DNA of 64,000 nucleotides from Acidithiobacillus thiooxidans ATCC 19377 (GTDB lineage: Bacteria; Pseudomonadota; Gammaproteobacteria; Acidithiobacillales; Acidithiobacillaceae), in contig NZ_CP045571.1 in NCBI RefSeq assembly GCF_009662475.1, positions 990,501-1,054,500 of the forward strand, given 5' to 3'. Under the pieces are notes generated by a model. That model was not told the DNA's origin and searched no databases. It worked only from the letters and a program-made list of their open reading frames with translations. The position numbers were made by a program, and so were the translations under genes. Shown here in pieces: positions 35,635-45,473 of the stretch (position 1 is its first letter; each line of letters opens with the position of its first letter).

Positions 35635-37332
35635 ATGACGGGATATTTAGCCCTTGCCCGACGTTGGCGGCCCCAGCATTTTGAAGATTTTGTTGGGCAG
35701 GAGGCCGTTGTAGCCGCCTTACGTCATGCCCTGGACTCCGGCCGAATCCACCATGCGTTTTTGTTTACGGGAACGCGAGGCGTAGGTAAAACCACTTTGG
35801 CAAGGCTGCTTGCCAAATGTTTGAACTGCGAAAAAGGTATCAGCAGCCAACCCTGCGGAACCTGCAGCGCCTGTCTGAGTATCAGCGCCGGAAATTTTGT
35901 CGACTTGCTGGAAGTGGATGCTGCCAGCCGCACGCGCGTGGATGAAACCCGTGAACTGCTTGATAACGTCCAATATGCGCCGGTGGCCGGGCGCTATAAA
36001 ATCTACCTCATCGATGAAGTGCACATGCTGTCCACTCATAGTTTCAATGCACTCCTGAAAACCCTTGAAGAGCCGCCTGAACATGTCAAGTTTTTGCTGG
36101 CAACTACTGATCCTCAGAAGCTTCCCGTCACCGTTTTATCCCGCTGTTTGCAGTTCAACTTACGCAGGCTGGAAATCGGCCAGATTCAGGGGCGCCTGCA
36201 GCAGATCATGCTGGCAGAGAAAATTTCCGCAGAAGATGCCGCACTGCACATATTGTCCAAAGCTGCCGATGGCAGTTTACGCGATGCCCTCAGCCTTTTG
36301 GATCAGGCTATTGTCCATGGTGGTGGCGAAGTGCGCCGTGAGGGTGTGCTTGGCATGCTGGGACGCAGTGGCGACGATACTGTTATGCTGATGATTGCAG
36401 CGCTGATTGCCCAAGATGCGGAACGGGTATTTGCGCTGGTCAACGAACACCTGGCGCGGGGTCTGGATGCTGCCGGGCTACTGGACCTGATTATCGAGGG
36501 GACGCATCGATTGAGTCTTGCTCAGTTTGTGCCGGGCGTTGCAGAGGGTGATGATGCGGAACTGATCAGTCAGTTACGAAACAAAATCAATCCACTGGTT
36601 TTACAGTCCTGGTATGCCCTGTTGCTGTCAGCGCGCCGGGATTTTCAGCTCTATCCAGATCAACGCATGGCACTGGAAATGGCATTTTTGCGGGTGCTCA
36701 GTTTCTCTACGGGGAATATTCCACCATCGGCGCTGTCGCCCGAACCGGGGAAAAAGCCCAGTTCAATCTCTCAAACCTCTACAGAGACTGCGATCACAAC
36801 CGTTGAAACTGTTCAACCCGTCCTGCCAGAACTGATTCCAGAATCACGCACATTTGCGGATGTGGTCCGCGAGCCCGCTCCTGAAATTCTCAGAGAAAAT
36901 GTATTCATACCGCCGCAAGCGGTCCATATGAGTCTTTCCTGGCAGGAACTGATTGCCACATTATCACTTTCACCGCTGCTGCAGGAACAGCTGCGTCACG
37001 GTCAAGCCCTGCAGTGTGATGCGCAAAAGGTGGATCTGCTCGTAGAGCCTCGCTACCTGCCCTTTATTATCAAGGAAAAAGCGCGAATTCTGAAAGCGCT
37101 CAGTGACCACTTTGGTCAGACGCCGCAACTCGTCATCAGTGAATTGACCGAGGCAAGCGGCGTACGCAGTGTAAATGCTGAAGCAGAATCTCAGGCCTCC
37201 GCGCGACAGGAAGAAGCACAGGTCAGGGTGGCCAATGATCCTCTGATCAAACAATTTACGGAAATACTGGGTACTCAGGTAGAATCCATTACCTTGATGA
37301 CTTTAACGAATCAACAGGGAGGTAGTCGATGA
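35635..37332 (+). CDS. dnaX: DNA polymerase III tau/gamma subunit
   Basis: A 565-residue clamp-loader ATPase that holds the replisome together. AAA+ domain: P-loop GTRGVGKTT (about residues 45-53), zinc cysteines in [19 protein letters not shown], Walker B-like [10 protein letters not shown], and [10 protein letters not shown] with the SRC arginine finger. Residues about 370-435 are a Pro/Ser/Thr/Glu linker and the rest is the tau C-terminal region. A possible -1 slip site, G AAA AAG at 36750-36756, could yield a shorter gamma form of about 390 residues. The stop overlaps ybaB. Confidence 0.95.
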   Translation: MTGYLALARRWRPQHFEDFVGQEAVVAALRHALDSGRIHHAFLFTGTRGVGKTTLARLLAKCLNCEKGISSQPCGTCSACLSISAGNFVDLLEVDAASRTRVDETRELLDNVQYAPVAGRYKIYLIDEVHMLSTHSFNALLKTLEEPPEHVKFLLATTDPQKLPVTVLSRCLQFNLRRLEIGQIQGRLQQIMLAEKISAEDAALHILSKAADGSLRDALSLLDQAIVHGGGEVRREGVLGMLGRSGDDTVMLMIAALIAQDAERVFALVNEHLARGLDAAGLLDLIIEGTHRLSLAQFVPGVAEGDDAELISQLRNKINPLVLQSWYALLLSARRDFQLYPDQRMALEMAFLRVLSFSTGNIPPSALSPEPGKKPSSISQTSTETAITTVETVQPVLPELIPESRTFADVVREPAPEILRENVFIPPQAVHMSLSWQELIATLSLSPLLQEQLRHGQALQCDAQKVDLLVEPRYLPFIIKEKARILKALSDHFGQTPQLVISELTEASGVRSVNAEAESQASARQEEAQVRVANDPLIKQFTEILGTQVESITLMTLTNQQGGSR

Positions 37333-37655
37333 TGAAAGGTGGTTTGGGAAATATCATGAAACAGGCGCAGCAACTCCAGGATCGCCTGCAAAAAACCCAG
37401 GAAGAACTGGCCCATATTGAAGTCCAGGGACATGCCGGCGGTAATCTGGTAGAGGTCACCATGACCTGTCGCCATGATGTGCGCAAAGTGCGAATTGATC
37501 CCTCGTTGCTGGCGGATAATGATCAGGAAATGCTGGAAGACTTGGTAGCTGCGGCCATTAACGATGCGGTACGCAATGCTGAAAAGGTCAGTGCTGAACG
37601 GATGTCGGAAGTCACGGGTGGAATGAATATTCCAGGCATGAACCTGCCTTTCTGA
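37329..37655 (+). CDS. ybaB: YbaB/EbfC nucleoid-associated protein
   Basis: A 108-residue DNA-binding protein of the YbaB family, which binds DNA as a dimer shaped like tweezers. It has an N-terminal coiled helix ([20 protein letters not shown]), a beta sheet ([20 protein letters not shown]), and a C-terminal helix. The start ATGATG overlaps the dnaX stop. dnaX-ybaB-recR is one of the most conserved bacterial orders. Confidence 0.95.
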   Translation: MMKGGLGNIMKQAQQLQDRLQKTQEELAHIEVQGHAGGNLVEVTMTCRHDVRKVRIDPSLLADNDQEMLEDLVAAAINDAVRNAEKVSAERMSEVTGGMNIPGMNLPF

Positions 37656-37656
37656 T

Positions 37657-38256
37657 ATGGCTGATGTTCCGAGTATGGAGGCTCTGGAGGCGCTGTTAAG
37701 GCGCCTTCCCGGTATTGGACCGCGTTCTGCGCAGCGCATCTGCTACGATCTGCTGGTGCGTAAACGCAATCTTCTTCCCCAATTGGCCACCGCGCTGGAA
37801 CGCGCGCATGCTGCAGTGCGTTTTTGCGAACGCTGCAATAATCTTAGCGAAGCCCCTTTGTGCGCTGTCTGTAAGGGTTTGCACCGGGATCATTCGCTGT
37901 TGTGCATTGTGGAATCACCCGCAGATTTGCGCGCCATTGAAGATACAGGCATGTTCAGCGGCGACTATTTTGTGCTGATGGGCCATTTGTCACCTCTGGA
38001 TGGAGTCGGTCCGGAAGCCCTGCATCTGGATCGTCTCAGTGAGCGTTTGGCAGAAGCGGATCTGCAGGAGGTGATATTTGCCACCAACCCCACTCTGGAA
38101 GGTGAAGCCACTGCCCAGTTTCTGGCAGATCTGGTGCCTGCAGGCATTACCATCAGTCGTATTGCCCACGGCGTTCCGGTGGGCGGTGAACTGGAATATG
38201 TAGATCGCGGCACACTCGGACGGGCGCTGCATGGACGCCGCCTGCTGGATGAATAG
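37657..38256 (+). CDS. recR: Recombination mediator RecR
   Basis: A 199-residue DNA-repair protein that, with RecO, loads RecA on gapped DNA. It has the N-terminal helix-hairpin-helix (LLRRLPGIGPRSAQRICYDL), the zinc finger CERCNNLSEAPLCAVC, the Toprim motif LLCIVESPADLRAIEDTG, and a C-terminal GGELEYVDRGTLGRAL. It starts one base after the ybaB stop. Confidence 0.96.
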   Translation: MADVPSMEALEALLRRLPGIGPRSAQRICYDLLVRKRNLLPQLATALERAHAAVRFCERCNNLSEAPLCAVCKGLHRDHSLLCIVESPADLRAIEDTGMFSGDYFVLMGHLSPLDGVGPEALHLDRLSERLAEADLQEVIFATNPTLEGEATAQFLADLVPAGITISRIAHGVPVGGELEYVDRGTLGRALHGRRLLDE

Positions 38257-38290
38257 TTAAAACAAAACATTAGAGAGAGGAAGAAGTCGT

Positions 38291-39508
38291 ATGCTGGCTA
38301 CGGGTGTGACGCCTCCGGGCGGTAATGTATTCTTTTTGTTGATGGGCGCCATTCTGGTTTTTGCCATGCATGCCGGCTTTGCCTTTCTGGAGCTGGGGAC
38401 CGTGCGCCGGCGCAGTCAGGTCAATGCTTTGGTCAAAATCCTCAGTGACTTTGGCATTTCGACCATTGTGTATTTTTTTATCGGTTATCATATTGCTTAC
38501 GGCATCAGTTTTTTCGGAAACGTGCAAACCCTGACTGCCGGCGATCATGGTTTTGAAATGGTGCGTTTTTTCTTTCTGCTGACCTTTGCGGCAGCCGTAC
38601 CCGCCATCATTTCCGGAGGCATTGCCGAGCGCGCCCGTTTTTATCCGCAATTGCTGGCTACGGCTTTTCTGGTGGGCCTGGTGTATCCCTTTTATGAAGG
38701 CATCGTCTGGGATAACAATTACGGCATTCAGGCCTGGTTTACGCAGACATTTGGTGCGCCTTTTCATGATTTCGCCGGTTCGGTAGTGGTCCATGCCATG
38801 GGTGGCTGGATGGCCCTGATGGCCGTCTGGTTATTGGGACCGCGCCGGGGGCGCTATGGTAAGGATGGTACGGTGCATGCCATGCCGCCTTCCAATATTC
38901 CTTTTCTGGCCTTGGGCTCCTGGATTCTGATCATCGGCTGGTTTGGATTTAATGTGATGAGCGCCCAGCAGTTGGCTCAGGTTCAGGGTCTGGTGGCCCT
39001 GAATTCTCTCATGGCCCTGGTGGGTGGCATGCTCGCCGCTCTGGCCGTTGGCAAGGGCGATCCGGGTTTTGTGCATAACGGAGCATTGGCAGGGCTGGTG
39101 GCTATTTGTGCCGGATCGGATGTGGTCCAGCCCATCGGGGCTCTGGCCATTGGTGCCATAGCCGGGATTATTTTTGTGTATTTATTTACCTTTGTACAAC
39201 ATCGCCTGCGCCTGGACGATGTGCTCGGGGTCTGGCCTTTGCATGGCGTTTGCGGTGTCTGGGGTGGTCTGGCCGTGGGAATTTTCGGCCTGAAAATGCT
39301 GGGCGGTGCTGGGGGAGTCAGTTTCTGGTCGCAACTGCTGGGCACCAGTTTGGGGGTTTTGATTGCGCTGCTGGGTAGCGGAGTGGTGTACGGCACCATC
39401 AAGGCCTTCATTGGGATTCGCCTGGATGCCGAGGCGGAATATGCCGGTCCCGATTTGAGTATTCACCATGTCAGCGCGTATCCTGAGGAGGATATTGAGA
39501 GGGCCTGA
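38291..39508 (+). CDS. amt: Ammonium transporter Amt
   Basis: A 405-residue, 11-helix inner-membrane channel for ammonium or ammonia. Landmarks: AFLELGTVRRRSQVNAL near the N-terminus, FHDFAGSVVVHAMGGWMALM with the first pore histidine, LHGVCGVWGGLAVGIFG with the second, and AAVPAIISGGIAERARF. AGAGAGG lies 11 bases before the ATG. No adjacent glnK is present, unlike most amt operons, so PII regulation must come from elsewhere. Ammonium is a usual nitrogen source of acidophiles; that part is inference. Confidence 0.94.
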   Translation: MLATGVTPPGGNVFFLLMGAILVFAMHAGFAFLELGTVRRRSQVNALVKILSDFGISTIVYFFIGYHIAYGISFFGNVQTLTAGDHGFEMVRFFFLLTFAAAVPAIISGGIAERARFYPQLLATAFLVGLVYPFYEGIVWDNNYGIQAWFTQTFGAPFHDFAGSVVVHAMGGWMALMAVWLLGPRRGRYGKDGTVHAMPPSNIPFLALGSWILIIGWFGFNVMSAQQLAQVQGLVALNSLMALVGGMLAALAVGKGDPGFVHNGALAGLVAICAGSDVVQPIGALAIGAIAGIIFVYLFTFVQHRLRLDDVLGVWPLHGVCGVWGGLAVGIFGLKMLGGAGGVSFWSQLLGTSLGVLIALLGSGVVYGTIKAFIGIRLDAEAEYAGPDLSIHHVSAYPEEDIERA

Positions 39509-39510
39509 AC

Positions 39511-40356
39511 GTGGATGATGACTTTGTTGCATTGACTTGGGAGCGTCTGCCAAAAATACCGAAAAGGTCTCCTGATGCACATAAAGGTCGTTTTGGACAT
39601 GTTTTTGTACTGGGCGGCGCGCCAGGAATGGGCGGAGCACTGGCTTTGGCTGCTGCGGCTGCCTACCGGATTGGGGCAGGGTTGGTGACCGCCGTGGGTC
39701 ATCCTTCCGCAGTTCCTTATCTGACTTCCGCGCTTCCGGAAGCGACCTGGTGGGACTGGCCCCCAAGTTTCTCTGCCTTACCGGACAATGCGGTACTCGC
39801 CGTGGGACCCGGTCTGGGGCAGGGGCTGGCAGCGCATGATATGCTGTCCGAGGTCGGGAGTTTGCCCATTCCCCAGGTCTGGGATGCGGATGCCCTCAAT
39901 ATTCTTGCGCGTTTTGGTGCGCCATTGCTCAGTGCTAAGGCTGTTCGGCTGTTTACCCCGCATCCAGGGGAAGCGGCCCGTCTGCTGGCAATGCCGCTTC
40001 CTGACGTTCAGCTGGACCGGATAGGGGTAATACATGCGCTGCAATCCCGCTATGGCGGGCATTGGGTTTTGAAGGGGCAGCACAGTCTTATGTTGGGTGA
40101 AACAGCGCGCTGTTATTGCCCTTGGGGAAATCCGGGAATGGCCACTGGCGGCAGCGGCGATGTGCTCACTGGAGTGTTGGCAGGATTACTGGCCCAGGGT
40201 TTATCGGCCGATGATGCCTTGATTCTGGGGGTTGCCATTCATGCCCTCGCCGGCGATCGTGCGGCCCGACGGTTGGGAGAAGAAAGCCTGTTGGCCAGCA
40301 ATATTCTCGAAGAACTACCTTTTGTCATACAGGAGTTGAATGCCATCCATGTCTGA
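39511..40356 (+). CDS. nnrD: ADP/ATP-dependent NAD(P)H-hydrate dehydratase (YjeF C-terminal type)
   Basis: A 281-residue repair enzyme that dehydrates the S form of damaged NAD(P)HX using ADP or ATP. Motifs: VLGGAPGMGGALALAAAAAY, FTPHPGEAARLL and NPGMATGGSGDVLTGVLAGL (catalytic Asp in GSGD). The epimerase domain, fused in the E. coli protein, is absent, so it would be a separate gene. The start is GTG, two bases after the amt stop; the end overlaps bioA by 17 bases. Confidence 0.9.
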   Translation: MDDDFVALTWERLPKIPKRSPDAHKGRFGHVFVLGGAPGMGGALALAAAAAYRIGAGLVTAVGHPSAVPYLTSALPEATWWDWPPSFSALPDNAVLAVGPGLGQGLAAHDMLSEVGSLPIPQVWDADALNILARFGAPLLSAKAVRLFTPHPGEAARLLAMPLPDVQLDRIGVIHALQSRYGGHWVLKGQHSLMLGETARCYCPWGNPGMATGGSGDVLTGVLAGLLAQGLSADDALILGVAIHALAGDRAARRLGEESLLASNILEELPFVIQELNAIHV

Positions 40357-41701
40357 AACCGAAATGCTGAAAGCCTGGGATCGCCGTTATTTTTGGCATC
40401 CCTTCACCCAGATGCAATGTTATGGTGACGATGATCCCTGGATTATCGAGAGGGCGGAAGGCCATTATTTGTATGATGTGGATGGCGCGCGTTGTCTGGA
40501 TGCGGTCGCGAGCCTTTGGTGTAATGTGCATGGTCATCGCCATCCGCGCCTTGATGCTGCCCTTCTGGAGCAGTTGGGAAAGGTCGCGCATACGACAGCC
40601 CTGGGCGCCAGCAATCCACCGGCTATCCGTCTCGCCAAAAAGCTGGTTGAGTGCACTCCAGAATCTCTGCAACATTGTTTTTTCAGTGAAGATGGTTCTG
40701 AGGCGGTAGAAGTGGCTATTAAAATGGCTGCGCAGTACTGGGCCAACATAGGACGTCCGCAAAAGCATCTTTTTTTGACCCTCGATAACGCTTATCACGG
40801 CGATACGGTGGGAGCTGTTTCGGTGGGTGGATTTCCGCTTTTTCACGAAGTGTATGGTCATTTGCTGTTCCCGACGCGCAGGTTGCCCAGCCCTTATGTG
40901 CTGCAATGGGAACAATGCCAGGGGGATGCCGCGCAGGCAGCCAAGCTCTGGCTGAATACTCTGGAAGTCGTTTTACTGGCAGAAAAAGACCATATAGCCG
41001 CTTTGATTCTGGAAGGCGGCGTGCAGGGTGCAGCCGGTATATTGCCTTTTCCACCCGGGGTCTTGTCGGGCGCACAAAAGCTCTGTAATACCCATGAGGT
41101 CCTGCTTGTTGTTGACGAAGTGGCCACTGGCTTTGGTCGCAGCGGCCAATTGTTCTCCTGCCAAAAAGAACAGGTCGAACCTGACTTGCTGGCGCTCGGC
41201 AAAGGACTGAGTGGCGGTTATTTACCCATTGCCGCAACGCTGACTTCAGAAGCAATCTATCAGGCTTTTCTGGCCCCCTTTGGCGAAGCCAAACAGTTTT
41301 ATTACGGACATACCTTTACGGCCAACCCTTTGGCCGCTGCGGTGGCTCTGGAAAATCTGAGCATTTTTGCCGAAGGCTATTTGTTGTCCGAAATCCCCAA
41401 TAAAATCGAAAAACTGCGCGCAGGTCTGGAAGTATTTCACCATCAACCCTGGGCAGGTGAGCCCCGGCAATTTGGCTTGATGGCGGCCATTCCCTTGCGT
41501 GACCCGGCTACCGGAGCGGCTTACCCTTATGGCGAACGTGTCGAATACATGGTCTGCAAACGTGCCCGGGAAATGGGTGTGTATAGCCGACCCCTTGGTG
41601 ATCTGCTCACCATTGTGCCCCCTCTGTCGGTGACAGAGCAGGAAATAGACACTATTCTCCACACATTATTTGACGCCATGGCGGAAGGAAGAACCCAATG
41701 A
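40340..41701 (+). CDS. bioA: Adenosylmethionine-8-amino-7-oxononanoate transaminase
   Basis: A 453-residue class III PLP aminotransferase in biotin synthesis that makes 7,8-diaminopelargonate using S-adenosylmethionine as the amino donor. The N-terminus, RRYFWHPFTQMQ, is the BioA signature; ASLWCNVHGHRHPRLDAALL, FFSEDGSEAVEVAIKMAAQY, LVVDEVATGFGRSG with the Asp, and LALGKGLSGGYLPIAATLTS with the Schiff-base Lys follow. The other bio genes are not in the window. The stop overlaps the CBS gene (ATGA). Confidence 0.95.
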   Translation: MPSMSETEMLKAWDRRYFWHPFTQMQCYGDDDPWIIERAEGHYLYDVDGARCLDAVASLWCNVHGHRHPRLDAALLEQLGKVAHTTALGASNPPAIRLAKKLVECTPESLQHCFFSEDGSEAVEVAIKMAAQYWANIGRPQKHLFLTLDNAYHGDTVGAVSVGGFPLFHEVYGHLLFPTRRLPSPYVLQWEQCQGDAAQAAKLWLNTLEVVLLAEKDHIAALILEGGVQGAAGILPFPPGVLSGAQKLCNTHEVLLVVDEVATGFGRSGQLFSCQKEQVEPDLLALGKGLSGGYLPIAATLTSEAIYQAFLAPFGEAKQFYYGHTFTANPLAAAVALENLSIFAEGYLLSEIPNKIEKLRAGLEVFHHQPWAGEPRQFGLMAAIPLRDPATGAAYPYGERVEYMVCKRAREMGVYSRPLGDLLTIVPPLSVTEQEIDTILHTLFDAMAEGRTQ

Positions 41702-42153
41702 CAACGGCCCAGGAAATCATGACCCGTGCGCCCAGCACGGTGCAGGAAGATGATTCGGTCAAGAATGTCGGCAAAATCTTGCTGCAGACGGGGCACCACA
41801 GTATTCCCGTAGTCAGTGCCTCCGGGCATCTGATCGGCATGATCGGTGAGCGCGACCTGATTGATGCCAATCGCGAGGTGCATTTGCCCACTATGTTGAC
41901 CATTCTCGATGGATTGATTCCGTTGGGTGGCATGCATGAATATGAAGAAGAGTTACGTAAAGTCACGGCTGTTACTGCAGGCCAGTTGGCCACTACCAAG
42001 GTCGTGACCGCAGGACCCGACGAAAACACCGATGCGGTCGCCGAAAAACTCTTGCGTAAGGAAGTGCATGCCTTGCCTGTTGTGGATACAGATGGAAAGC
42101 TGTTGGGTATTATCACCCGTTCCGATATTCTCCAGCATTTGTTAAAACCCTGA
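41698..42153 (+). CDS. CBS-domain pair protein
   Basis: A 151-residue stand-alone Bateman module. Two CBS repeats: about residues 5-55 (EIMTRAPSTVQEDDSVKNVG ... GHLIGMIGERDLI) and 95-150 (VVTAGPDENTDAVAEKLLRK ... KLLGIITRSDIL). Such modules bind adenosine nucleotides and sense energy state. No effector domain is fused. The ATG overlaps the bioA stop, and tsaE follows at once, so it belongs to the same operon; its target is unknown. Confidence 0.9.
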   Translation: MTTAQEIMTRAPSTVQEDDSVKNVGKILLQTGHHSIPVVSASGHLIGMIGERDLIDANREVHLPTMLTILDGLIPLGGMHEYEEELRKVTAVTAGQLATTKVVTAGPDENTDAVAEKLLRKEVHALPVVDTDGKLLGIITRSDILQHLLKP

Positions 42154-42161
42154 GTTTGCGG

Positions 42162-42635
42162 ATGGATTGGGACTTTCCCAGTGCCGATATTTGCCAGTCC
42201 TGGGGGGCGGCCCTGGCGCAAACATTGCGAGCACCGGCAGTCATTTATCTGGAAGGCGACCTGGGAGTCGGTAAAACAACGCTTGCCCAGGGTATTTTGC
42301 GGGCACTGGGCGTCACCCAATCCATCAAAAGTCCCACCTATACTTTGCTCGAAACCTATGAAACAAAATCCGGACTGGCACATCATCTGGATTTGTATCG
42401 TTTGAATGATCCCGAAGAGCTGGAATTTATCGGTATACGTGATTATCTGGCGACACCTGCCCTATGGCTGATTGAATGGCCGGAAAGAGGCAAGGGGCAT
42501 TTGCCGGGCGCTGATCTCAAACTGCATTTGCATATTCAAGCTGATGCCCGGCATCATTTGTCCGCAACGGCGCAGCATGTGCGCGCCGAAGCCTGGGTGC
42601 AGGCTTTACCGGTTGATCTGGCGAGTATTACATGA
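42162..42635 (+). CDS. tsaE: tRNA threonylcarbamoyladenosine synthesis ATPase TsaE
   Basis: A 157-residue P-loop ATPase that, with TsaB and TsaD, makes t6A37 in ANN-decoding tRNAs. P-loop [17 protein letters not shown] near residues 30-46; SPTYTLLETYE and the HHLDLYRL block follow, as does FIGIRDYL. ATG 42162 was chosen over TTG 42156. The end overlaps mutL (ATGA). In many proteobacteria amiB stands between tsaE and mutL; it is absent here. Confidence 0.93.
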   Translation: MDWDFPSADICQSWGAALAQTLRAPAVIYLEGDLGVGKTTLAQGILRALGVTQSIKSPTYTLLETYETKSGLAHHLDLYRLNDPEELEFIGIRDYLATPALWLIEWPERGKGHLPGADLKLHLHIQADARHHLSATAQHVRAEAWVQALPVDLASIT

Positions 42636-44479
42636 ACAAGTCAGTGACCAGCCCGCCACGCGTGCGCCGCCTGGACGCCACCCTCGCCAATCAGATTGCA
42701 GCGGGGGAGGTGGTGGAAAGGCCCGCCTCGATCCTTAAGGAACTGCTGGAAAATAGTCTGGATGCACAGGCTACCCGGATTACCATTCAATTACAGGGTG
42801 GTGGTATGGATTTGCTGAGTGTGGAAGACAATGGCACCGGCATATTACCCGAAGATCTGCCGCTGGCACTGGAGCGTCATGCCACCAGTAAGGTGGCAAG
42901 CTGGGAAGATTTGCAGGCTATCCAGACCATGGGCTTTCGTGGTGAAGCACTGCCCGCTATTGCCTCGGTGGCGCGGATCGAAATTCTGAGCAGAACGCAC
43001 GACGCGGGGCAGGGTGCCCGGCTCCAGGTGCATGGTGGTGAGGTCCTGGCCTCGGAACCTGCTGCCCGCGCCCCCGGAACGACGGTGCAGGTTGCCGACC
43101 TGTTTTACAATGTCCCGGCGCGCCGCAAATTTCTGCGTTCGGCTGCCGCCGAATTGACGCGCATTCAGAAGGTGCTCCGACAGATAGCTCTGGCCAATTT
43201 CCCGGTGGCTTTTCAACTGCTGCAAAATCGTCGCAGCCTGGTGCAGTATCCGGCAGCCACTGATGCTGAAGCCTGTTCTGCCAGAGTCGCAAGCATCCTG
43301 GGCGAAGGTTTTTTGGCAAATGCGCTGTACCTCGAGCAAAGTGATCAGGGTATGTCGCTGAGGGGCTGGCTGGGCTTGCCTACCTATAATAGTGCCCGGG
43401 GCGACGAACAATACTTTTTCGTCAATGGTCGTCCGGTGCGTGATCCGGTGCTGACCCATGCCTTGCGCGCTGCCTATCAGGATGTATTGTTTCAGGATCG
43501 TCACCCGCTGTTTGTTTTATATCTGGATATGCCTGCCGAGCAAGTGGATGTGAATGTGCATCCAGCCAAGGCTGAAGTCCGTTTTCGGGATAGTCGCGCG
43601 GTACATGATTTCCTTTTTCATACCCTGCGCCGGATTATTGCCGAGCAGGGTGGGGATAAACCGCAAATTTCCGTTCCGGTACAGCCGGCAATGCGCCCCC
43701 TCGGCCTTGCTTTGGATATCCCCGCTGCTGGTGCTGTCCGTCCGCCTTCGGGTCCATCTTCTGCTTATGTACCTTCCTTCCAGCAGGACTTGAGTGGTGT
43801 CGCAGAGGCCCGGACAGCCGCTTATTGGGAGCAGATGGTTGCAGCCGGTACGTCGCGTCCGGTAGAAAGTTACCTCGATCACTCTCCGCAGGAACAATCC
43901 CTGGCGCCGGAATATCCGCTGGGGCAAGCCGTAGCGCAAATTCATGCCCGCTTTATCGTGGCGCAGAATCAGGAAGGCATGATTCTGGTGGATCAACATG
44001 CGGCGCATGAGCGCATCCTTTACGAGAAAATGAAAAAAGACTGTCAACTGGATGATAAACAACAATTTGTTATTCCCGAATACGTGCATGTTACCGCCGC
44101 ACAAATGACCTGTTTTGAAGAGCAGCAGGAGGCATTGCGAGCTGCTGGTCTGGATATCAGCGTAGCCGGGCCGGGCACATTGGCTATTCATGGTGCTTTG
44201 CGTTCCCTGGATGCGCGCAATTTTGCGCAACTGGTCGCGGAACTTCTGGATATGGAAAAACCCTGGGGGCAGGGCGACGTGGAGGGTAATCCGGCATTGG
44301 CTGAAATGGCCTGTCGGGCGGCCATCAAGACCAGTCGGCGTCTGAACCTTGATGAAATGAACAGTCTCCTGCGTCAGTTGGAAGCGACGCCACGGTTTGG
44401 ACAGTGTAATCACGGTCGGCCTACGGTTGTGCAATTTTCTCTGGCGGATCTTGACCGCCTGTTTTTGCGTGGCCGATGA
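42632..44479 (+). CDS. mutL: DNA mismatch repair protein MutL with endonuclease motif
   Basis: A 615-residue MutL. N-terminal GHKL ATPase: LLENSLDAQATRI, VEDNGTGI, RHATSKVASWEDL, GFRGEALPAIASV, and the transducer domain through about residue 330. The C-terminal half has VDQHAAHERILYEKM (residues about 453-467), the metal-binding endonuclease motif DQHA(X)2E(X)4E, together with ACRAAIK and CNHGRP. Enzymes with these motifs nick DNA themselves, unlike E. coli MutL, which relies on MutH. The start overlaps tsaE, the end overlaps miaA (ATGA). Confidence 0.95.
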   Translation: MNKSVTSPPRVRRLDATLANQIAAGEVVERPASILKELLENSLDAQATRITIQLQGGGMDLLSVEDNGTGILPEDLPLALERHATSKVASWEDLQAIQTMGFRGEALPAIASVARIEILSRTHDAGQGARLQVHGGEVLASEPAARAPGTTVQVADLFYNVPARRKFLRSAAAELTRIQKVLRQIALANFPVAFQLLQNRRSLVQYPAATDAEACSARVASILGEGFLANALYLEQSDQGMSLRGWLGLPTYNSARGDEQYFFVNGRPVRDPVLTHALRAAYQDVLFQDRHPLFVLYLDMPAEQVDVNVHPAKAEVRFRDSRAVHDFLFHTLRRIIAEQGGDKPQISVPVQPAMRPLGLALDIPAAGAVRPPSGPSSAYVPSFQQDLSGVAEARTAAYWEQMVAAGTSRPVESYLDHSPQEQSLAPEYPLGQAVAQIHARFIVAQNQEGMILVDQHAAHERILYEKMKKDCQLDDKQQFVIPEYVHVTAAQMTCFEEQQEALRAAGLDISVAGPGTLAIHGALRSLDARNFAQLVAELLDMEKPWGQGDVEGNPALAEMACRAAIKTSRRLNLDEMNSLLRQLEATPRFGQCNHGRPTVVQFSLADLDRLFLRGR

Positions 44480-45390
44480 TTCCCGCCCTGTTCCTGATGG
44501 GGCCTACGGCGAGTGGCAAAACAGCACTGGCCATGCATATTGCCAACCAGCTGCCGGTAGACATTATCAGCGTCGATTCCCTGCTGGTTTATCGTCATTT
44601 TGATATTGGCAGCGCCAAGCCGGATTGCTCACTAAGGCAGCAATATCCCCATGCTCTGGTGGATATTCGTGAACCGGATCAACCCTATTCCGCCGGACTT
44701 TTTCGGGAAGATGCCCTGGCTTGCATCACCCGGGCACGCGCCCGTGAACGCATCCCCCTGCTGGTGGGGGGCACCGGCCTGTACTTCCGGGCGCTGGAAC
44801 GTGGTATTGACGATCTGCCTCCTGCCGATCCGCAAATACGGGGAAAACTACTGGAAGAAGCCGCGCAAGAGGGCTGGCCGGCATTACATGAGCGGCTGGC
44901 TGCTCTTGATCCGCAAACGGCGGCAGGCATTCAGCCATATGATCAGCAACGTATTCAGCGTGCGCTGGAAATCATTCAGCAAACCGGGGCACCGTTAAGT
45001 CAATTGCGGCAGTGGCAGGGCGCTTTCCCCGGACCACTACTGAAAATCCTGTTACGTCCGCCTCGCGCCTGGCTGCATGATCGTATTCAGCAACGACTGG
45101 ATATGATGCTCCAGGAGGGCTTCCTGGAAGAAGTGGCGGCTTTACAGAAACGTCACTACGCTCCTGATCTTCCAGCCATGCGGGCAGTGGGTTACCGCCA
45201 ATATTTTGCCCGCCTGAATGGCGAGTTTACAGCGGCAGAAGCTTATGCGGCAGCCCTGGCGGCAACGCGTCAGCTGGCCAAGCGCCAGGACACCTGGTTT
45301 AAAAGAGAGCGTGCGAATCTGGTGCTGGATCCGGCAGAAGATCAAGCATGGAAGTCCTTGCCGAACTGGATCAGACAGCAAATGCTGTAA
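44476..45390 (+). CDS. miaA: tRNA dimethylallyltransferase
   Basis: A 304-residue enzyme that prenylates A37 in UNN-reading tRNAs. P-loop MGPTASGKTALA (about residues 8-19); ISVDSLLVYRHFDIGSAKP takes the place of the more usual DSMQVYR. PLLVGGTGLYFRAL and MRAVGYRQYFARLNG follow, and the C-terminal ATRQLAKRQDTWFKRE with the conserved RQ-TWF. It starts inside the mutL stop. The typical downstream gene hfq is not present; an exporter follows. Confidence 0.94.
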   Translation: MIPALFLMGPTASGKTALAMHIANQLPVDIISVDSLLVYRHFDIGSAKPDCSLRQQYPHALVDIREPDQPYSAGLFREDALACITRARARERIPLLVGGTGLYFRALERGIDDLPPADPQIRGKLLEEAAQEGWPALHERLAALDPQTAAGIQPYDQQRIQRALEIIQQTGAPLSQLRQWQGAFPGPLLKILLRPPRAWLHDRIQQRLDMMLQEGFLEEVAALQKRHYAPDLPAMRAVGYRQYFARLNGEFTAAEAYAAALAATRQLAKRQDTWFKRERANLVLDPAEDQAWKSLPNWIRQQML

Positions 45391-45473
45391 TACACTTTCA
45401 TTTTGCTCTATCGGCTCTGCCGACAATTACCGGTTCCGGGCCACGCTCCAAAATCTTCTACGGGAGAACATGA

